From Vespula vulgaris (Eukaryota > Arthropoda > Insecta > Hymenoptera > Vespidae), in the NCBI RefSeq assembly GCF_905475345.1, contig NC_066586.1, positions 962,501 through 1,026,500 of the forward strand: 64,000 nucleotides of DNA. Reading direction: 5' to 3'. Positions 1-12,652 of this stretch are shown piece by piece (position 1 is the first letter of the stretch; each line of letters opens with the position of its first letter). The notes beneath the pieces were generated by a model. It did no database searches. It had not been told where the DNA came from and saw nothing but the letters and a program-made list of their open reading frames with translations. Made by a program: the position numbers and the translations under genes.

Positions 1-32
1 ACACCCCAGCGACGATGATGACGTCAACGACG

Positions 33-67
<35 letters not shown>

Positions 68-644
68 GATTGCGATTTTGTCAGCAAAAGGTTACGCGAT
101 CGTCCTCCAACGAAATGTCCTCTTTTTTCCTCTCTCTTTTCTTTTCTCGTTCTGTTTCTCTTTTTTCTTAATTTCTTTTTATCTATGATTATTCGTACGA
201 CATGTATTTACATGCAGATACGTACATTCTACATTCTTTATATTTATGCAATAACTCTTTTACATACGAAAGACCGTATTCTATAATATTTACACGTAAG
301 TATATTCACATTTTATATGACCATACAATGTTTATTTATACGTATATACTTTACGTAGGTTTGTGTTTCGCTTTCTTTTTCTTGTCTTTTATTTCTTTCT
401 GTCTTTTTTCCCTTTTTCGACAGATCATATCTCGCAAGACCATATATACATATAAGTGTGTATTTGAAATCGAAAGAAGAGCCCAGAGGTGGTGCGATGA
501 TTGCGTAGTAATCTGCTTTCGCTTTGCTTTCCTACCGAAGGGTTGGGAAAGAGAGAGTATGGTTGTTAGCCGGAGGCATGCTTGGGTCCTCTCTCTATCT
601 CTTTCTCTCTCTCTCTTTCTCGATAACATCTATCGAGAACAGCT

Positions 645-696
<52 letters not shown>

Positions 697-697
697 A

Positions 698-734
<37 letters not shown>

Positions 735-1522
735 AATACATATATATACACATAATATATATACCATGTAGAGAAGAGAGAAACAACCCTCCTGACACGA
801 GTTATCCTATAAACGGTAGGCACCCCCGCGCAGAAATCTACGGATAATCCGGCCCCGGGGGCCCGCGTGTGGTTGAACGCTCGCAACAGTTACCATATTT
901 GATTGTGCCCCCTTCCTACCAGTGCGGAATACGAAATGACGTTCGTGCTGAAGATCAGAGGACCTGTCTTTGCCATTCCGTTGGTGTATCTATCTACTTG
1001 TTTCAAGAGAGACAGAGAGAGAGAGAGAAAGAGAGGGAGAAAAAAGAAAAGAAAAAAGAAATCATTTTTGTTTGTTCATGGAGAAAGGATTATATTATAT
1101 TTTAAACGATCTACTGATATTTCTTAAATATCAATTAAAAAATGTCTATCGGTCAGAACGACGAAAACAATTTTAAACAAATTTATCGATCCTTCTGACT
1201 TCATCGACAAATTAATTTTATTGTTTATAGTTGTTTTTTTCTTTATCGAAAGGAGAAGAAAGAGAGAGAAGAGAGAAGAAAAGAATTTTTTTTTATATCG
1301 AGAAAAAGTATTGTCCTCCGTTGGGACGTCAGGAAAATTGTTAAAATCGTTTTCTTGAAAAAAAGAAGAAAAAAGAAAATTATAAACGAAACCACCGATC
1401 GTTTTCAACGCTTAGCAGCAATAATTTGATTTAAACGGAACGAAAATAATAAACGGACACGTCATTTCTCATTTGATCGATGAATCGCAACCTCAGTAGT
1501 ACCCCTCATTCTCTCTCCCTCC

Positions 1523-1560
<38 letters not shown>

Positions 1561-1666
1561 CTCTGTACGTTGTTGTACGATGGCGTGAGGAAAAAGAGTG
1601 AGAAAGAAATCCTGCGTTTGATGTCGCGGCAAAAGGGAACGGAGACGCGATGAGGGGAATAGAAAG

Positions 1667-1700
<34 letters not shown>

Positions 1701-2393
1701 GGGTGAGGTGCACAAGGGTTGTAGTTTCGCGTCGGTCGGCCAGTCGGTTGGTCGAGCGTAACCACGTTTGTCTATACTCACCCTGTCATCCTCCCACCCC
1801 TGTTCACCCTCACCCTCACTCTCTCTCTTTCTCTTTCTCTTTCTCTTTCTATTTCTCTTTTCACCGCCCCCTCCTCGTTCTTCCGTGCTTAAACGTTACA
1901 ATTATTACCGGAAAAGCGCTGCACACGCATGCGGCAAACCGCGGGAGCCACCGGCGGAATTACATTGATATTAGTATTGTTTCGGCCGGGAGATTAATTA
2001 ATTAAAACGCTCTTCTATATACGCGCGGCTCGACCCTCTCCCGCGCACTTCACCACTCGCGTTTCCCCATCTATCGTACATATATATCATATATATTATA
2101 TGTGTGTGTGTGTGTATGTATGTATGTAGGTGTGTAGATGTATACGTATGTATATATTTATGTACATACATGCTCTAACAAACGGGGTGGTAACTGGGCG
2201 ACGAATAATCGAGCGAACGTTCACGTTCGGACTTACAGGGTGGATAAAAATTATCTGTCATCGAATGACGATTTTCAAATTCAACGATTGTTCTTGTTGA
2301 TCGGATCATACTGCACTGTATGGTACGAAATTGATCACATACTTTTCAAAGTTTGTATTATATCGGACGTTTGATATGTATGTGTATTTGTTG

Positions 2394-2448
<55 letters not shown>

Positions 2449-2683
2449 TCTGATCAAAGTTGTAAATTAAATAAATCGTTTGTTGTTAGTTCGAAAAAGA
2501 TTATTGGTTCGTTAAAGGGACGTCAACACGTCATTTGATTATTGTCAAAGGCACTATGTGACGACTTTGAAGCAAATAAGGAAGAAAGGGAGAGTGAGAG
2601 AAAGAAAGAGAGAAAAAGAGAGAGAGAGATAGATAGATAGATAGAGTAAAGGAAAGAGAAAGAGAAAGAGAAAGAAGACTCAC
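1..2683 (-). other. ey: partial ey intron downstream of the last visible exon
   Basis: Starts with gtgagt at 2683 downward and runs off the window without reaching an acceptor I trust. Holds a CGA repeat at the left edge, a CT/GA/TA hairpin-like tract (591-729), GA-rich 1008-1030 and 1255-1290, a CT tract (1513-1559), a GA tract (1671-1698), GT near 2100, an AAT repeat (2400-2448) and GATA (2626-2645). The short unique stretches 780-1000 and 1880-2060 are GC-richer. No homeodomain coding sequence is present on either strand. Confidence 0.8.
591..729. repeat. inverted CT/GA tracts with hairpin core, then TA repeat
   Basis: A CT-rich tract (591-620) faces a GA tract (645-693) across the perfect stem TCTCGATA, loop acatc, TATCGAGA (618-638). 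A TA repeat follows (700-729). Self-complementary over about 100 bp apart from the interrupted centre. Confidence 0.85.
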
Positions 2684-2793
2684 CCTTTTTGGCGTGGAGA
2701 ATATCAGCGGGATCAGGCGGTAGCGCCGTGCAATGGCTCGGACTCAGACTAGGCTGAAGACTCGAGAAAGGGCTTCCCGCACCCGACGGATAC
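2684..2793 (-). CDS. ey: eyeless (Pax6) Pro/Ser-rich linker exon
   Basis: Completes the split Trp codon with G and continues YPSGAGSPFSSLQPSLSPS, then HCTALPPDPADILHAKK, ending with the first base of a Gly codon before gtgagt. Trp-Tyr-Pro right after the NGQT-GW segment is the usual Pax6 order (W-YP), which supports the join. The acceptor is ttttaag, with a weak pyrimidine tract. Length 110 = 1 + 36 codons + 1. The exon lies between the paired domain and homeodomain and is disordered in character, rich in Pro and Ser. The next exon, expected to lead into the homeodomain, is not in the window. I recognise no family for this exon on its own; the call rests on splice phase and context. Confidence 0.85.
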
Positions 2794-2953
2794 CTTAAAA
2801 ATCGAATCTTCTTTATTTTCTATTACTACCGGCTTCTTGCTCGACGAATGTCATTCAAAATATTAAAAACTAGACTATATTTAAAATTTAACAGATATCA
2901 ATATATACGTATATATGTATATACACGTATGTATGTATATATAAATAAATCAT

Positions 2954-2985
<32 letters not shown>

Positions 2986-3055
2986 AAGAGAAAGTATGCT
3001 TATGCATGTATGTGTGTATGCGTTAAGATCGTTGTTAAGAAACTCGATAACTCAC
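2794..3055 (-). other. ey: 262-bp ey intron
   Basis: Short intron with gtgagt at the donor and ttttaag at the acceptor. It contains a TA/TG-rich stretch around 2900-2945 and a GA tract at 2957-2997 that reads as CT on the gene strand. Nothing else seen. Confidence 0.9.
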
Positions 3056-3258
3056 CAGGGATTGGGTCTTGACCAGCCAGTGGTCTGTCCGTTCAGTAGC
3101 CTGAGCTTGTCGTAAACGCTCTCGGCAGGACTACCAGCGCCAACACCTACGCCGATGCCAACTCCAACTGCCCCTACACCCTGTTGCTGTTGCTGCTGTT
3201 GTTGTCTTTGTTCCTTCTGTGCCGCCAAGTTCCTCAATACCCTGTTGATGGACGAAAC
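3056..3258 (-). CDS. ey: eyeless (Pax6) exon completing the paired domain, with polyQ/GV linker
   Basis: Opens with VSSINRVLRNLAAQKEQ, the last RED helix of the paired domain. LAAQKEQ matches fly ey rather than vertebrate LASEKQQ. There follow Arg, eight Gln in mixed CAA/CAG codons, and an alternating Gly/Val stretch (GVGAVGVGIGVGVGAG). The conserved Pax6 linker comes next: AESVYDKLRLLNGQTTGW, then SRPNPW. The acceptor is tttcttcag and the donor is CCCTG followed by gtgagt, splitting the Trp codon TG|G into the next exon. Length 203 = 67 codons + 2. The linker between paired domain and homeodomain is known to be variable in length; the insert is in frame and does not touch DNA-binding residues. 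The upstream intron is 19.1 kb. Confidence 0.96.
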
Positions 3259-3367
3259 CTGAAGAAAGAAAAGCAAAGAAAGAAAAGAAAAAAAAGAACG
3301 AAAACAGGAAGGAAAGGAGGAAAAAGAAAAAAAAAGAGAGAGCGAGAAGGAAAAAAGAAAAAGATAG

Positions 3368-3401
<34 letters not shown>

Positions 3402-3819
3402 AAAGAAAAAAAAAAGGAAAAAGAAAAAAAACAGGCATATACTGATCATTGAACGATTGCGCGATTCGCTTAATTATTTCGTTCGACTCTTAGGTAAACT
3501 TTTGATAGATACCAATGATGACGATCTTTGAATTTATTTATTTAGAATATCGAGATGACGAAAGTAATGATATGATATATTATTAGCGAGGATTAATGGG
3601 AATAGGAAGAAAGGGTTAGAATCGTAACGGGTTAGGTAGGATAGAATCGTCGAAGGTCGAAGAGGAGAAAGGGGACAGGTGGGATAGGGTGAGATGGGGT
3701 GATAGTGAAGGGAGGTAATGGGGTGGGGTAGGGGGAAGTAGAAGGAGAAGGAAGGTAGATGGAGATGGATGGAAATGGGGAAGGAGGAGGAGGAGGAGTT
3801 GGAAGCGCTTCTGCCCGAT

Positions 3820-4020
3820 GAAATGCGACGAGAGAGCGGTAATTAAAACGATGCGGTGAGCGCTTGCCGATGTGTGTACCACGAGGGAGTTAATTACCTC
3901 CGCCTTCAATTATATCCGTCTCGCGCCACTCCAAGGGGACTTTGGCTTCTGCCAACGTAAGTACGCACTCGCGCGTCTGCGCCACTTGCGATTGGGTGTA
4001 AAGCGTGCGCTACGTTGCCT
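3820..4020. promoter_or_regulatory. candidate enhancer island with paired TAATTA sites
   Basis: GC-richer unique segment with TAATTA at 3840-3845 and 3891-3896, the second within gagggagttaattacctcc. These are homeodomain core sites about 50 bp apart, 0.6 kb upstream of an ey exon. Confidence 0.3.
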
Positions 4021-4865
4021 GTTAGCTCCTTGATATGTGAACTGATTATATATAAATGTCTATGTACATATACTTAGACATATATATATATATTATATAA
4101 ATATAGGTATATATATATGTGTGTGTGTGTGTACGTGTATATGTATATGTCTTACGCGCCCGAAAGAGACTATTCGAATACTCTCACACTGAATTCTTCC
4201 TTACGCGAGCTGATGCGCGCCGCGTTGTAGCAGAGGGAATTGGCTAATTTACCAGAGATTCGATTTTCCTCCATCTCTTCTCTCTCTCTTTCTCTCTATC
4301 TCTCTATCTCTCTATCTCTATCACTCTGTCTCTCTTTCTCTCCTTTTCTTTCTCTTTCTTTTGCCATCCATTGCGACATGGGAATAAACTGACGTAAAAT
4401 CAGTGCTCCATTAAATACTATGACGTACACGTATCATCTACCTATCTCTACAGTGAGGGGAAACAACTCACGAATTCAACTCTTTAAACCTGCTAATACG
4501 AAAGTCAGCGTGAACCAACGGATAAAACGGATCACGATGCGGGTAAGCTATGCTTGGATTTACCGGATCCCGATTAAACCACCCTCTCTCTCCCTCTCTC
4601 TCTCTCTCTCTCTTTCTCTTTCTCTTTTCTACCAACTTTTCTTTTCCTTTTTGTCTATCTTCTTGCCTCTTGTGTTCAACTTCTTTCCTTTACTTTCCTT
4701 TACTTCCCTTTACTTTTCTCGAAACCCCTTCCCCTCTACTCTCGTTTCTTTCCTCACGCAAGTTCCATCGCTTTTCGTCGTTCCCGTCAGTTGCAGCTCG
4801 CATAAATCTCGAAGAAGAAATCGTGAAAGAATTCCAAGAGGAGGACTGAGGGTAAGACGAGAGGA

Positions 4866-4915
4866 TAGGGTAGGGTAGGGTAGGGTAAGGTAGGGTACGA
4901 TAGGGTAGGGTAGGG
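4866..4915. repeat. TAGGG pentanucleotide repeat
   Basis: About ten tagggt-type pentamers with two variants. Shorter than and different from the TTAGG insect telomere unit. Confidence 0.93.
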
Positions 4916-7713
4916 TCGAGGAGGGGTACAGGAGGAAATAAGGATTCTTTTCCTGGCGACGATAGTTCCCTACAATTTATTTTCTCACTCTCATTTCTCC
5001 TTCTCATTTCTCCTTCTGATTTCTTTCCTTATATTCTTATTTCTTGGAAATTCGTTCGTAAATTTTCATATTTATTACTTATAATACACGGGAACGATTA
5101 TTATTTATTTTCACATTCCTTAATACAATAATAAAATTCTTCTTTCTTTCTTTCCTTCCTTCCTTTTTTTCTTTCTTTCTTTCTTTCTTTAGATTGGATT
5201 CCGAAAGGTAAAGAAGGAGACATAGAAAAAAAACGACAGAGAAAGAGAGAAAGACAGAGAAAGAGAGAGAGAGAGAGGAATTTCAACGAGAGAGATTGGC
5301 CACAGGATATTTTCGTTCCCTTGGGTTTGTTAGACTTGGTGTCAAGGGTCCACAGCGTTGAAACGAGCTGACATCTCGGACCCACGAGTAGGAGCGGTGT
5401 CGTCGTTGGTTCCTCCTCCTCATCCTCTTCATCCTCCTCATCCTCTTACTTCTTCAACTCCTCCTCATCTTCCTTTTCCTTCTCCTTCTTCTCTTTCGTT
5501 TCCTCGTCTTCACTATCGTCGACATTCCCCTTTTCCGAACGAACGATACATACACCAATGTTGGTTAACGTCACACATACACACTCACACAAACATATGT
5601 ACGACGAAACGTCACCGGCACGTTTCCTCTTCTAATCTTCTAACGTTCTATATTCTTCTTTAATTAACAATCAAATGATATTGAAGTATCGTGATCACGA
5701 ACATCGTTCGATCATCAAAGTGTAAATTATCTATCTATTACAATATCACGCGATACAATACAAAGCGATCGCTAGAAGGAGGATTTGTAAATTGATTCGT
5801 AAACTTCTGTTTTGTTTTTCCTGTTATTTCCTTTCATAATTATTCTTTCTTCAATTCTGTAAGTTTATTTCTACGAGTTTACTATATTTTGTTTACTTAA
5901 TTCAAGAAGAATATAAGATGTTAATATTATAAGATTGCTTTTAATGTATAACGATATCTATGTACATGTGTGTATAGAAAATTAAAAAAAAAAAAGAAAA
6001 ATAAAAATGAATGAAAAAGAACAAGCAAATCAGGATCAAATATCAAATTATAAAAAATAATTATAGGTAATCATTTATAATACTTAGAACGCTGTATCAT
6101 CGATGTCGTATATATTTTCTTGTGATCTACAAATACAGTGTACACACATACACACACATAAATATCTATATCTTCTTATTTACCTATACCTATCAAAAAG
6201 TCGACCAACGTCGAAAACGTTGTCGTCGAATGAATGAAACGTCGCGGTTGAAGAAGAAGGGCCCTCGCGACAAAAGCTGAAAGCAGGCCCAAAAGAGAAA
6301 GAAAGACAGAGAACAAGAAGAAGAGAGAAAGAGAGAAACGGAAAGAGAGACTGCCAGTCAAACGACAAAATCCGGCTTTTTCGTTTATGACATCGAGTGT
6401 CGCCATACTATTTGACCGCATTTTGATTGACGTACACCGCAAATATAGGTATATATCGTTCCTCTAGATAGATTTCCGACGTGTGTCAACCCTCTTAGGT
6501 TCCTTCGTCCTTCGTCCTTCCTCCCTTCTTTCCCCTTTTAAACCTCGCCCCCCTCTTATTTTACCTTCTCTAGCGATTATTGGCTACCGCTTAAAAATTC
6601 ATCTTGACAATGCTTCTGTATTGTCGTGATACTCTTGAAAAGAGAGAGAGAGAGAGAAAGAGAGAGATAGAGATAGAGAAAGAAGAGAATGACAGAGAGA
6701 GAGAGAGAGAGTACTTGAGAGAAGTCGACGAAACGATCGACTTATGACGGTTTTTTCGCGTTAAGTGGACCACTTCTTTCGATCATTCCGTTGTTTGTGC
6801 TTGTTCCGTTGTTTATGTAGTTTTGATTTTTTGTTTTTTCTTTTTTTTTGTGCTCCGCAAATCCCAGCTGTCTGTGCTCGAGATTTGTCATCGTCGAGAT
6901 ATACGTAAGTTACCGTAAATTTTTATCTTGTTTTTAATAGGGTTGAACCGTATACGTTATGTTTGGTTATTCATATAAATTGTTACTTCGTCAATGTTTA
7001 TATTATCGTTAAGTTCGTATTCTAAAAATGATTTTTTGCGATATCGTAGAATGATGAATGTAATAATTTGTATTTGTTTCAATTATTTGAAAATACATTA
7101 TTGAATAATTTAATGATGGTAAAGATTAATAATTTATTTACTTTTTTATTATTACATATACGTTCTCTATCTCGTTTTGATATAGATATATTTGATAAAA
7201 ATATTATATATTATTGCAATGCAATTATATGACTATATTAAAAAGTGGATAATTATTTTGTTCGTATATATCATACAAATATAATATCACTTAGTAACGA
7301 TTTATATGGTGTACTATTTTTTATATCTATTTATCGAATACAATATATATATATAATAAAAAAAATTCTCAAAAATAAGGACATTTTTTTTTATATGGAA
7401 AGAATATATCAAAGAAAGAGATTTTGTATGTCTACATGTGTATGTATATACGTATGTATGTATAAAAACTATACATAAGTACGTATATAAGTCCGAAAGT
7501 GTTTTAACATCGTCGTATCGCCGTAACGCATCGCGATATAACGCGGCAGGAGCACAAAAGGAGCGTGGATATTATCCTCCGGTCCGTGCATAAAGGACGA
7601 CACGCGGCGGGGGCTTAAAACACGACGGGAGAAAAGAAGAAGCCGTCGACGGATCGATGAAATTAGCATGAAGCGTGAAGAGCCCAGAGGGTGGACGATT
7701 CTTGAAGAGGGTG

Positions 7714-8096
7714 ACGGCACGTTGGATAGAGACGTCATAATATTGTTCTCGAGTCCGGATTCTAAGATAATTTCTTTCAACATCGAATTATTTTATTTCT
7801 TTTTATATACTAAGATCAGTTTCTCAGATCTGCTAAATGGAATATTTTCTTGAAAAAAAAAAAAAAAAAAAGAAATATGTTTTAGCATATCAAATGTAAC
7901 GGCACGTTGGATAGAAACGTCATAATATTGTTCTCAAGTTCGGATTCTAAGATAATTTCTTTCAACATCGAATTATTTTATTTCTTTTTATATACTATTA
8001 TTATACTTTTTATTACTATTATTATATATTATTATAATTTTTATATGCTATTATAAGATCAATTTCTCAGATCTACTGAATGGAATATTTTCTTGG
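7714..8096. repeat. direct duplication, about 185-bp offset
   Basis: Copy 1 (7714-7852) and copy 2 (7899-8096) share acggcacgttggataga, cgtcataatattgttctc, ggattctaagataatttctt, gatca(g/a)tttctcagatct and tggaatattttcttg with few differences. Copy 2 has an extra AT-rich segment of about 60 bp (7996-8055). A poly-A run of 20 follows copy 1. Confidence 0.93.
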
Positions 8097-8997
8097 AAAT
8101 AAAAGAAAAACATTATTTTCTACTTTGGAATATCAAAGGACGATTGTCGATGTTTGATAATAAAAAAAAACTGATTATTGCAGTTAAAATTATTTCAATT
8201 TGTGATTGTTTTCAATGCTTGAACACTTTGAACGTCACTAATAGAGATTTCTTAGATTAAATTATCAGATTGAGAGAAAGAAATAAAATTAGGATTATTG
8301 TATTTGATTTAGACTTTAGTTAAAACAACTGACAAATTAATTATCATATCCTTCAAATCGTTTCAATTTTTGATCTTATTCAAAAAGTGCGAATACTTTG
8401 ATATTAAAAAAAAAAGGAAAGAAAAATATAATTGGAAACGTGAAAACAAGATAACCGTATAAAAAATAATTGCGAGAAAAAAAGTAATTGTTTTAAATTA
8501 CGATGGTAAAAATTAATTTTTAATAATTCGACGTATTCGATATGTAGATATTTAACAAAAAAAAAAGGAAAAAAAATCATCGATATAAGAAAGAGATGAC
8601 GATTGTTATATGATAAAAATCATATTCAAAATCTTTTCACGTATTTTTGTAGGGTCAATGTACACGTGTCGAATCCTCACACTCATAAGTTTTTTGTTTT
8701 TTTTTTTTATGAGCGTTTATTCGCGGTAGTCGCGTATTTCCGTTCCCTTCTTTTCCGTTTCTCTCTTTCTCATGTTTTTTTGTCCTCTCACTCGTACACG
8801 ATACAAGTGTGCGAATCGTGAAGAGCGGAAGAAGCGGAGGGTGCGACTCTCTTCTACTTTCCTCCTCATTCGGTCCACTTCCGTTGTCCTGAGGGTTCTA
8901 TTGGGCTCTATACAGAGTAGCTTTATTATGGTGAAAACATTCCGGAGGAGTGGAGTAGGGTAATTCGATGCGCGTAATCGAGACACTGTAGATGATG

Positions 8998-9051
<54 letters not shown>

Positions 9052-9094
9052 ATATGTGTGTGTACACTACTTAAAAAGTATATTCTCAAGGAGA

Positions 9095-9327
9095 AAAAGA
9101 CAGAGAAAAGGAGAGAGAGAGAGTATGATAGAAATATTAAAGATGGCAAAATTGTCATCCATTGTTTATCTCAATAATAATTTAAACATAAACATCTGAA
9201 GAATATGATGTCCTGAAGAAGAAAAAAAGAGAGAAAGAAATACTAAATATGGGGAATTCGTCCATTATTTATCTGAATAATAATTTAAATACAATCCAAA
9301 AATATGATATCTTGAAGAAAAAGAAGA

Positions 9328-9377
<50 letters not shown>

Positions 9378-9510
9378 TACTAAATATGTAAAAATTATCA
9401 ATCATTTATCTCAATGATAATTGAAATACAAAAAATCGAAAACTATGATGTCCTGAGGAAATAAGAAAGAGAAAGAAAGATAGACAGACAGAAATATTAA
9501 ACGCGAAAAA
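9095..9510. repeat. tandem array whose unit carries its own GA tract
   Basis: The unit gaaatattaaa(g/t)atgg, then ccattgtttatctcaataat, then atgatgtcctgaagaag plus a purine tract recurs at about 9131, 9237, 9374 and 9491 (last partial). The purine tract has expanded to 46 bp of GA (9329-9374) in one unit only, which makes the spacing uneven (106, 137, 117 bp). Confidence 0.8.
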
Positions 9511-9796
9511 AGTATCTCTTAATGGCGATAAAAATTTATAGAAAAGAAATTGTTCACCGATTTTCAAATAAAATTTTATTTTGATAATCTTTGTTATTAT
9601 CGCGATACGTATCGATCATGAGTATTATAAGTTTGACACTTGATGGCTCGTTAACGAATAGATCTCTTCTAAAAAAAGATTTAGGAGGGTGCGATGATAT
9701 GGTGGCACGTGTTACTCGCTACTTCCGCTAGAGTTATTCACGAAATATTATAACATGTCATTACGCTAACTCCCTTCGGTTTTATGATTCTATACG

Positions 9797-9842
<46 letters not shown>

Positions 9843-11348
9843 TTCTGTTTTTGTATGTGCGAGAGAAGGAAAGTAAATATAAATAGCAGGTTATGATAAA
9901 CCGCTACGTTGTTGTTACTCTCTTATATTATGAGAAATAAATGGAAGGTAAGTACCTGACCTATAATTCTATTATTGTAGATATCAATGTTGTTCAAAAT
10001 ATTGTTTAAAAAAAGAAAAACTGAAATAGAGAAAGTGAATGAATGAATCGTTCGAAGAGAATAAGTCAAACGTAGTTAACGACGTATACCCCGACCATTA
10101 TGTGTTTCGAGTAAGGTTTAAAAGGCTCACTGACCCGTTTACAAGTGCTACCGAAGCACTTTTGCAAAGACGCGAAAGTGCACGTATTTTATAACACGTG
10201 TCTCGAGATTTCGAAACGTCGATTACATTGAATAACAATCGTACGGTCCAAACGTTTATTATCAAAGTCATTATTTTCAATTCAATTTTTATATCCATCT
10301 ATTAATTTTTTTTCAATTTGCAAATCATCATCGAATTGTATGATTTATTACTTATTTTATTATATTTTCCAGAAATATTGAAATGTCGATTGTTTAAACA
10401 ATGATCGATTCGATCTCGACTTTTTTTTTTCATATAAATTATTCGTAATATTTAGGAAATATACGATCGATACTTTTACGTGTTCCTTTCGAGATAAAAA
10501 AGAAAAAAAAAAAATGGAATTTTGTATGCTATCGGACATTGTTGGCAATTTCTCGGCGATTATTTCCAATTACGATCGTAACAAATTCGGGATGGAAAAA
10601 GATGGAAGTGGCACGCGTCGTGTACGAGACGATTCGAAATCTCTTTCGCGCGCCCTACGCAAAGTCAAGCCGTATGGCGTGGGAAAGCTCGACCGGTGTC
10701 GAATCGAGTCGATAGAAAAAAAAAGGAGAGAAAGAGAGAGAGATGGATGAAAAGCGTACAGAACGATATTGCCTGACGACTCTATTAAGCCTGTTTGCGA
10801 TCTTCGACATTACGAGTTTACTGTATCAACGACACATTTTTTTTTTAAATTTCGCAGTTATTATTATAAATTATAAAAATTTACATATATATATATATAT
10901 ATATATCGAACGCGATACGAATTAAAAACCGTGATTATAACTTAAATCGGGAAGGATGAAAAAAGATAATATAAAGTTATAAATATAATTATAATTATAA
11001 AAAAGAAAAAACAAAAAAAAAAGAGAGATAAAGAAAAAAAATTATCAAACCTTTTATTCTCGATCCCATTCGATTATCGCGTTTTAATTATTTTCAATGC
11101 AATTATCGAGAAAAATTTTTCGAACCGTGAAATTCCGAGGATCCAACGACGCGATTTCTAATCGTGACGATCGCGACGATTTCGCATAACTCGAAAATCA
11201 TCTACGAAAACGATCCAATCTCAGGCGACGACTTACACGAATCTTCCTTTCTCCTGTATCGTTATCTCGCGAGCCATTATTCTAGGAGATATCATAGTCG
11301 CTTTGATTTATCGTCGCCAACTACCAAGGAAGTTACCTTTTCACAGTG

Positions 11349-11667
11349 TTACTATCGTCCATGTATCACAAACATTTTCACGTACCACGATAGTTCTTAT
11401 CAACGCGTGACAGAAAATGAAAAGGAGAAAGATACGAGTTACGTATGAGCGAATTTTTTTGTTCTTTTTCTTTGTTTCTCCTTTTTTTCTTTTTTTTTTT
11501 TTTGATAACGATGGAATATAATTAAATATATAAATTTTAACTGTAAATATTACTCTCGTTCGATTGTATCACCGACATTTTCGTACATCGCGATATTTCT
11601 TATCGACGCGTGACGGAGAATGAAAAGAAAAACGATAAGGGTTATGTACATGACGAATTTTTTTTTC
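11349..11667. repeat. direct duplication, about 200-bp offset
   Basis: 11349-11460 and 11550-11667 share ttact(a/c)tcgt, tatcac, acattttc, cgatattcttatc-like sequence, acgcgtgac, gaatgaaaa and the closing gacgaatttttttt block. About 75-80 percent alike by eye. Confidence 0.75.
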
Positions 11668-12423
11668 TAACCCGATAGAATACAATTCAATATAGTTCAA
11701 TGAAATTTATGAAAAAAGAAACAAAAAAAAAATTGCGAATATTAATGTATCTTTGAATCATTTCGCTTGGACTCGCTGATAATATTAATAATTATCGAAG
11801 GCAAGGGAAAAGAAGAAAATTTTTTATGAATAAAAAAAAAAGAAAAAAGGAGATTATTATTAGACATACAAAAAAAGAAGGAAAGAAAAAAGAGAAATAA
11901 AGAAAAAAGAAAAGAGATACGTCGAATGGTTTGATTTAAGGAAAGAAAGAAAAATATTTTTTTCTCCCCTAAGTACTCTTTACTGGTAACGAATCGTGCC
12001 GCAAATGATCTCCCTAACGTGACGACCGTTAGGACGGAATAGCAACCCTCTTAGTTTTTCAACGGTGCGAAGAAGAAGCACAACGTGATGTCGTCCTGTG
12101 GTTGCTATCAAGGCACAAATTACGGCACTGAGAAGAAAAAAATAACGAGAGAGAGAGAGAGAGAGAAAGAGAAATAAAGAGAGAGGGAGAGAGATGCACG
12201 CTCCCCGACTTTTACATTCAGTCGAGTATGCAGAGAAAAAGAGAAAGGGAAAGAGAAAGAGAAAGAGAAAGAGTGCCGGTAGGTAGGTAGTAGAAGAGAG
12301 GGATGTAAAAGAGAGTAGTACGGGGTGGGACTGGACGAGCGGTCGCACCAGCAAGCAAGATACAAATTACATTTAAATAGAAGTCGAGGAACGCAAGGTA
12401 TTCGCAATTTAAACGGAGGGTGG

Positions 12424-12425
<2 letters not shown>

Positions 12426-12467
<42 letters not shown>

Positions 12468-12598
12468 GAGAGAGAGAGAGGAACAGTGGGACGGCAAAAG
12501 GGTGATTTCGAAATGTGCTGTGAGAAGGAGAAGGAAAGAAAATACGTAAAGAGATAAAAAGAGAAAGATGGATAGATAGATAAACACACAGAGAAAGA

Positions 12599-12651
<53 letters not shown>
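12426..12651. repeat. two GA microsatellites
   Basis: GA runs at 12426-12480 and 12609-12651 separated by purine-rich sequence with GATA units. Confidence 0.95.

Positions 12652-12652
<1 letters not shown>

Noticed and set aside
1..110. Possible Ser-rich ey exon at the left edge (TCG repeat on the minus strand)
   Set aside because: No acceptor AG with a pyrimidine tract precedes it, and the flanking minus-strand sequence is purine-rich.
4866..4915. Telomere
   Set aside because: Only 50 bp, internal to a gene intron, and the unit is not TTAGG.
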